This document shows, one piece after another, positions 14,183-18,067 of a stretch of 18,067 nucleotides of DNA. Under the pieces are notes generated by a model, which worked only from the letters and a program-made list of their open reading frames with translations, was not told the DNA's origin and made no database searches. Position 1 is the stretch's first letter. The number at the start of each line of letters is the position of its first letter. Position numbers and translations under genes: made by a program. Source of the stretch: an uncultured Christensenellaceae bacterium. GTDB taxonomy: Bacteria; Bacillota; Clostridia; Christensenellales; Borkfalkiaceae. Location of the stretch: assembly GCA_910588645.1 (NCBI GenBank), contig CAJUOY010000023.1, positions 1 through 18,067 of the forward strand, written 5' to 3'.

Positions 14183-14944
14183 ATGATTAAAGATTTAATT
14201 TCTACTGTAAAGGACAACCGCGTGATTGCGGAAAACGTCTATATGATAACCCTCGTTTTGCCGGAAAGTGCAGAAAGCTTTCACGGCGGACAGTTTGTCA
14301 ACCTTGAAACGGTAGACAAGTCTCTCCTGTTGCGCCGCCCCCTCGGGGTATGTATTGCTGAAGGTAACGAACTTAGTCTGTGCTATCAGGTAAAGGGTAA
14401 GGGTACTAAAAAGCTTACGGAAGCTAAGAGCGGAGATAAGCTCAAGGTGCTTTTGCCTTTGGGTAATTATTTCGATTTGTCAGGCTATAAAAAAGTTGCC
14501 GTGGTAGGCGGTGGAGTGGGGATATTTCCTCTCATTGCGGCTATACGGGAAAATAAGGACGTGGAGTTCCATGCGTTTATGGGATTCAGAAATAAATCTG
14601 CGGTATGTCTTTTGAACGAACTTGAAAAGTGTCGCAGTCTCACGGTAACGACTGATGACGGAAGTTACGGAAAAAAAGGAAATGCGGTTGAAGCATTTTT
14701 ATCGGAAGCGGAAAATTTCGATTTTGACGCCGTAATTTCCTGCGGCCCGCCCGTTATGTTAAAGGCATTAAAACAGCGGCTTGCAGAGCGCGATATTAAA
14801 ACTCCCTGTTTTGTCTCGTTAGAAGAGAGAATGGGGTGCGGAGTCGGTGCCTGTCTTGTGTGCGTTTGCAAGACGGCGGACGGTAAAAACGCAAGAGTGT
14901 GTAAGGACGGTCCCGTATTCGATATAAATAAGGTGGTGCTTTAA
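14183..14944 (+). CDS. pyrK: Dihydroorotate dehydrogenase B, electron transfer subunit
   Basis: Passes electrons from the PyrD FMN through a 2Fe-2S cluster and FAD to NAD+. Its 253 residues match PyrK. The FAD-binding RRPLG is at 51-55, the nucleotide-binding VGGGVGIFPL is at 108-117 and CGPPVML is at 187-193. The C-terminal cluster cysteines are Cys219, Cys224, Cys227 and Cys240 in GCGVGACLVC and ARVCKDGPVF, the PyrK arrangement. It starts 10 bases after pyrF with only a weak ribosome site, and its TAA shares a base with the pyrD ATG. Its presence indicates an NAD-linked, class IB dehydrogenase suited to anaerobic life. Confidence 0.97.
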   Translation: MIKDLISTVKDNRVIAENVYMITLVLPESAESFHGGQFVNLETVDKSLLLRRPLGVCIAEGNELSLCYQVKGKGTKKLTEAKSGDKLKVLLPLGNYFDLSGYKKVAVVGGGVGIFPLIAAIRENKDVEFHAFMGFRNKSAVCLLNELEKCRSLTVTTDDGSYGKKGNAVEAFLSEAENFDFDAVISCGPPVMLKALKQRLAERDIKTPCFVSLEERMGCGVGACLVCVCKTADGKNARVCKDGPVFDINKVVL

Positions 14945-15849
14945 TGGCTGATTTGCGTGTTGAAATCTGCGGGGTAAAATTCAACAACCCTGTAATAGCT
15001 GCAAGCGGAACTTACGGGTTCGGAAGAGAGTACAACGAACTTTACGATATCTCCGTAATCGGCGGAATAAGCACTAAAGGTGTAACTTTGGAGCCCCGCT
15101 TGGGTAATCCAGTACCGCGCATAGCGGAAAGTTCGAGCGTTATATTAAATGCTGTAGGATTGCAAAATCCGGGTGTGGATCATTTTATAAAATATGATTT
15201 ACCCTTTCTCAGAGAAAAGGGCGTTGTAACAATAGCAAACGTAGCAGGCAGCACGCTTGAAGATTACGGCCATATGTGTAAAAAGCTTGACGGGCTTGTG
15301 GATATGGTTGAGTTAAACATATCCTGCCCCAACGTTAAAGCGGGCGGAATGGCTCTCGGTATTAAGCCGGAGAACGTTGAGGAAGTCAGCAGGGTTGCAA
15401 AGCGGGAACTCAAAAAGACGCCTCTTATAGTTAAGTTGTCGCCTAACGTAGAAAGCATTGCGGTAAACGCAATGGCGGCCGAAATGGGTGGGGCAGATTG
15501 TTTGTCCCTGGTAAATACTTTTACCGGAATGGTTATAGATATAGAAAAGAGAGCGCCCGTAATTGCCAACCGGACAGGAGGAGTTTCGGGTGCAGGCATA
15601 AAGCCCATAGCAGTGAGAATGGTTTATGAAGTTGCTCGTTCGGTCGCTATTCCCGTTATCGGTATGGGCGGAATAATGACGGGCGAAGATGCGATAGAAT
15701 TTATGATGGCCGGCGCGGTCGCTGTTCAGGTCGGTACCGCCAACTTTACAGATCCGTATGCAATGCCTCGTATTATCAGCGAAATGAGCGATTGGCTCGA
15801 CAGACACGGAATAGACAACGTTAACGAAATAATTAATACTGTCAAATAG
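14944..15849 (+). CDS. pyrD: Dihydroorotate dehydrogenase B, catalytic subunit
   Basis: Oxidises dihydroorotate to orotate using FMN; works as a PyrD2-PyrK2 complex in the cytoplasm. Its 301 residues match the class IB type. The substrate-site ISTKG is at 42-46 (Lys45), and NISCPN at 125-130 holds Cys128, the catalytic base typical of class 1 enzymes (class 2 has Ser). FMN phosphate-binding segments are GGVSGAGIKP (212-221) and GMGGIMTG (240-247), with VQVGTA at 261-266. There is a one-base overlap with pyrK (TAATG). The gene's own TAG forms the first bases of the pyrE ribosome binding site. Confidence 0.97.
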   Translation: MADLRVEICGVKFNNPVIAASGTYGFGREYNELYDISVIGGISTKGVTLEPRLGNPVPRIAESSSVILNAVGLQNPGVDHFIKYDLPFLREKGVVTIANVAGSTLEDYGHMCKKLDGLVDMVELNISCPNVKAGGMALGIKPENVEEVSRVAKRELKKTPLIVKLSPNVESIAVNAMAAEMGGADCLSLVNTFTGMVIDIEKRAPVIANRTGGVSGAGIKPIAVRMVYEVARSVAIPVIGMGGIMTGEDAIEFMMAGAVAVQVGTANFTDPYAMPRIISEMSDWLDRHGIDNVNEIINTVK

Positions 15850-15858
15850 GAGGATATA

Positions 15859-16515
15859 ATGACTTACAAGCAACAATTTATTAAATTTATGGTTGAAAAC
15901 GGAGTTCTTAAATTCGGAGAATTTATTTTGAAAAGCGGAAGAAAAGCTCCCTATTTTATAAATACAGGTAACTATAAGTCTGGCGCACAACTTGCAAAAC
16001 TCGGCGAATATTACGCTCAATGTATAGTCGATAACAATATAGTTGCGGAGACGCTTGTAGGCCCGGCATATAAGGGTATCCCGCTTGCGGTAACAACCGC
16101 TGTAGCTTTGGCGGAACGTCACGGTGTAGATTTAAATTATTGCTTTGACAGGAAGGAAGTGAAGGATCACGGTGAGGGCGGTCTGTTTGTAGGTAAGCAA
16201 TTAGCGGACGGCGAGAAAATCGTTATAATCGAGGACGTAATGACTTCGGGAAAGGCTTTGCGCGAACTGTTGCCCAAATTAAAGGCGGCTGCAAACGTTG
16301 AAATTGCAGGAATGGTAATTTCCGTTGACAGAATGGAAAAGGGGCTTGAAAGCGAGCTTTCGGCCGTACAGGAAGTCTATAAGGAATTCGGGGTAAAAGT
16401 ATATTCGATAGTTACCATGGCCGACATAATCGAGGCAATCGAAAGCGGAATAATCGACGGTGCCGAATACCTTCAAAAAATGAAAGAATATCGCGGTAAA
16501 TACGGGGTTAATTAA
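15859..16515 (+). CDS. pyrE: Orotate phosphoribosyltransferase
   Basis: Joins orotate and PRPP to give OMP. The length is 218 residues. The PRPP-binding motif VIIEDVMTSGKA lies at 122-133, SGRKAPYF at 26-33 contributes to the substrate loop, GPAYKGIPLA at 68-77 is typical of the family, and DRKEVKDHGEGG (97-108) is the mobile catalytic loop. A consensus AGGAGG (15848-15853) precedes the ATG by 5 bases. It is the last gene of the operon; its stop codon lies in the first bases of the terminator stem. Confidence 0.97.
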   Translation: MTYKQQFIKFMVENGVLKFGEFILKSGRKAPYFINTGNYKSGAQLAKLGEYYAQCIVDNNIVAETLVGPAYKGIPLAVTTAVALAERHGVDLNYCFDRKEVKDHGEGGLFVGKQLADGEKIVIIEDVMTSGKALRELLPKLKAAANVEIAGMVISVDRMEKGLESELSAVQEVYKEFGVKVYSIVTMADIIEAIESGIIDGAEYLQKMKEYRGKYGVN

Positions 16516-16548
16516 AAGAAGTCCGGACGAGTAGTCCGGACTTCTTTT
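16514..16548. terminator. Bidirectional intrinsic terminator after pyrE
   Basis: A perfect 15-base inverted repeat (16514-16528 and 16534-16548), AAAAGAAGTCCGGAC and its complement, with the loop GAGTA. The arms end in A and T tracts, so it works on both strands. It overlaps the last two bases of the pyrE stop codon and ends 2 bases before the convergent deacetylase gene, whose transcript it would also end. Confidence 0.93.
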
Positions 16549-16550
16549 AA

Positions 16551-17240
16551 TCAGAACGCGGCAAAAGTATAGCCGAGATTTTTGTAATATTTTATTATTT
16601 TTTTCAGTGCTCCGACCGTTGCAGTCTTGGTTGTGGAGTCGTGTGCGAGCAGAACAATATTATCCTTGTTTGCGGGAGTGTTTATCGCTGCGCGGAACAA
16701 GTCGTCCGCCGTAGGATTTATGAATTCGGCGTCTCTCGTTGAGGCGTTCCAGTCAACGTATCTCAATCCATGATTTGTTACGGCGTTAATCAGTCTGTCC
16801 GAAAGTCCGTAACTGCCTCCGGGAAAACGATAGAGCGCGGCAGGGCGGCCTATGGCGCCCTTAATCACTTCATTGCATTTTTCTATGTCCTGAATTAGTT
16901 TTTCGGGAGAAGAGTAGATCTCGCTGTATTTATGTGAATATGTGTGCACGGCAACAGTATGTCCCTCTTCGATTTCTCTGCGCAACAGGTATTTTCTTGT
17001 TTCTGCACTCTGCCCGACGATAAAAAACGTGGCTTTGACGTCTTCTTCTTTCAATACATCAAGAATTTTAGGGGTTACTCTGTCGCTTGGGCCGTCATCG
17101 AACGTGAGATAAATTGTCTTCTGCTCGTATGACTCCGCAAACGTAACGGAACTTTTATTTAGCGCGATGCTTCCGTAAAATACTATCATTATTGCGCACA
17201 TAAGAAACGCGGCGCATATTGCTGTAAAATTCCTGTTCAT
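16551..17240 (-). CDS. NodB-type polysaccharide deacetylase, membrane-anchored or secreted
   Basis: A 229-residue carbohydrate esterase family 4 protein, which removes N-acetyl groups from peptidoglycan or related glycans outside the membrane. The N-terminal hydrophobic stretch (about 5-25) is a signal anchor. All five NodB motifs are present: TFDDGP (46-51; Asp48, Asp49), His99 and His103 in HTYSH, RFPGG (138-142), VDWNAST near 163, and LLAHDS with His200. The ATG at 17240 is my choice. An in-frame TTG at 17267 would add nine residues and start one base after the upstream gene's stop; neither has a visible ribosome site. It is co-oriented with the SPOR-like gene, so both probably act on cell-wall glycan. 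Sporulation deacetylases such as PdaA/PdaB are related, but the exact role is open. Confidence 0.9.
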   Translation of the reverse strand: MNRNFTAICAAFLMCAIMIVFYGSIALNKSSVTFAESYEQKTIYLTFDDGPSDRVTPKILDVLKEEDVKATFFIVGQSAETRKYLLRREIEEGHTVAVHTYSHKYSEIYSSPEKLIQDIEKCNEVIKGAIGRPAALYRFPGGSYGLSDRLINAVTNHGLRYVDWNASTRDAEFINPTADDLFRAAINTPANKDNIVLLAHDSTTKTATVGALKKIIKYYKNLGYTFAAF

Positions 17241-17268
17241 ACAAGTAACTTGTGTAAACTTTACCAAA

Positions 17269-17949
17269 TTAATACAGCTTTAAATTAATAAGAATATCGG
17301 CTATGGCTATTTGAATTTTTCTTAGATTTTTTGAATAGATTATTCCTTGCGCGGACTGTCCGCATTCGCCGAGAACTGATCTAAGAGGAAGAGAAAAACA
17401 GTTGTCCGGGTTTGATGTCAATAATCCTTTAATATTGTTTTCGATGTCGTTTAAAACTAACCTTGCCTCGTTTTGGCCGAATTCGCCTTTGTCCATAGAA
17501 TTGGAGCAATCGTATGCGAGAGTGGAAAGAGAGAGCAAAGTATTTAAGTTTCCCAAGTATAAATTTTCTTTACTGCGCGCGGAAAAGGAAGTTATAGCGT
17601 AATCTTCTTTTAAAACTTCCAAGACAAGGCAGTTGGGCTGCATCCTCTTTAAATTATTACATACTGTAATAGCATCACGCTCGTTATAATAGCAGGAAAT
17701 AGTTACGTAAAAGGCGTTATTATATTCAAGAATGTATCCTGCACCGCCGTAATTTGAAACGGCGGAAGATATGGAGTCTGCCGAGACGGCGTTATCGTTT
17801 ACGGTGTAGCATACAAAATAAAAGGATGACTTAAAATATATTTTTCCGCCCGAGCAAGAAAGAGTAAATATGATAATTGATAAGGTTACTGTTAAAACCG
17901 CGGTAATCGTTATGAAAAACGGCGTAACCTTTTGACCGCAATACTTCAT
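17269..17949 (-). CDS. Membrane protein with SPOR-like domain
   Basis: A 226-residue protein that I do not recognise as a named gene. From the ATG at 17949, residues 9-30 are a single transmembrane segment. Residues about 42-112 read like a SPOR domain: an FYFVCYTVND strand, a helix over ADSISSAVSNYGG, a YILEYNNAFYVTI strand pair, and a second helix before LVLEV. SPOR domains bind peptidoglycan glycan strands lacking stem peptides. The remainder (about 115-226) is largely helical with no known motif. A TTG at 17988 would give 13 more residues, but the ATG is the simpler start. TATTAT lies 6 bases before this ATG and there is no Shine-Dalgarno. The deacetylase follows closely, so the two likely form an operon. 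The SPOR assignment is by eye. Confidence 0.7.
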   Translation of the reverse strand: MKYCGQKVTPFFITITAVLTVTLSIIIFTLSCSGGKIYFKSSFYFVCYTVNDNAVSADSISSAVSNYGGAGYILEYNNAFYVTISCYYNERDAITVCNNLKRMQPNCLVLEVLKEDYAITSFSARSKENLYLGNLNTLLSLSTLAYDCSNSMDKGEFGQNEARLVLNDIENNIKGLLTSNPDNCFSLPLRSVLGECGQSAQGIIYSKNLRKIQIAIADILINLKLY

Positions 17950-17955
17950 AGTAAT

Positions 17956-17961
17956 ATAATA
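17956..17961 (-). promoter_or_regulatory. Possible -10 element of the SPOR/deacetylase pair
   Basis: On the - strand this reads TATTAT (5 of 6), ending 6 bases before the ATG at 17949. No good -35 lies at 16-18 bases. It would give a leaderless message. Confidence 0.3.
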
Positions 17962-18067
17962 TTTTGCGTTTAATAAATTTAAGCGCAAATAAGGTTAAAA
18001 TGTTGTTATAAGATAGTAACGCACGGAGAGACGGTGGTAAAAATCTCTCCATATATCGACAGACTCG

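Noticed and set aside
15313..16122. A 269-codon - strand frame across the pyrD/pyrE junction
   Set aside because: It lies antisense to two certain genes, has odd composition rich in Tyr, His, Arg and Asn, and resembles no protein family.
18025..18050. Inverted repeat GGAGAGA and TCTCTCC at the window end
   Set aside because: The loop is 12 bases with no T tract on the strand that would need it; it could be the remnant of a feature beyond the window, but nothing supports a call.
1..18067. tRNA, rRNA, CRISPR array, insertion sequence, prophage or defence-system genes
   Set aside because: I looked for clover-leaf segments, spaced direct repeats, transposase or integrase motifs and nuclease/helicase pairs and saw none.

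Overview
The window looks like a chromosomal segment of a low-to-mid G+C Gram-positive bacterium, most likely a spore-forming or ancestrally spore-forming member of the Clostridia (perhaps one of the uncultured gut lineages near Christensenellales; this placement is inference from gene content and style). The evidence is the class IB dihydroorotate dehydrogenase pair PyrK/PyrD, the long type of OMP decarboxylase, a SpoVB-like flippase, a clostridial Cys-rich putative spore-surface protein, and a very large lipoprotein with a C-terminal membrane anchor. I see no tRNA, rRNA, CRISPR array, transposase or phage gene.

Layout. Positions 27-2256 hold two overlapping + strand genes: a DnaQ-like exonuclease with a BRCT-like tail, and an RsmF/NOP2-type rRNA cytosine methyltransferase. 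A shared bidirectional terminator follows. Positions 2304-6542 (- strand) are one gene for a 1412-residue surface protein with a lipobox at one end and a transmembrane helix plus charged cytoplasmic tail at the other. A divergent spacer leads to 6708-7432 (+), two translationally coupled half-size TSUP (TauE/SafE) permease genes. They converge with a 1-base gap on a SpoVB/MurJ-like flippase (7434-8939, -). From 9003 to 9977 (+) lie a small LysM protein and a Cys-rich putative spore-coat protein. A metallophosphoesterase occupies 10175-10870.

Positions 10889-16548 are the pyrimidine biosynthesis operon, pyrB-pyrC-pyrF-pyrK-pyrD-pyrE. It covers UMP synthesis from carbamoyl phosphate onward; carAB, pyrR and a uracil transporter are not in the window. 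Its leader is the most interesting stretch here. A strong promoter is followed by a U-rich 13-codon reading frame whose stop codon lies in the 5' arm of a strong intrinsic terminator just ahead of pyrB. This resembles the translation-coupled attenuator of enterobacterial pyrBI rather than the PyrR-binding attenuators usual in Firmicutes.

Positions 16551-17949 (- strand) hold two cell-envelope genes in tandem, a membrane protein with a SPOR-like domain followed by a NodB-type polysaccharide deacetylase. They converge on pyrE through a second bidirectional terminator. Several genes (27, 9003, 10175, and 17949 on the - strand) have no Shine-Dalgarno sequence but a good -10-like hexamer 6 to 13 bases before the ATG, which suggests leaderless or very short-leader mRNAs.
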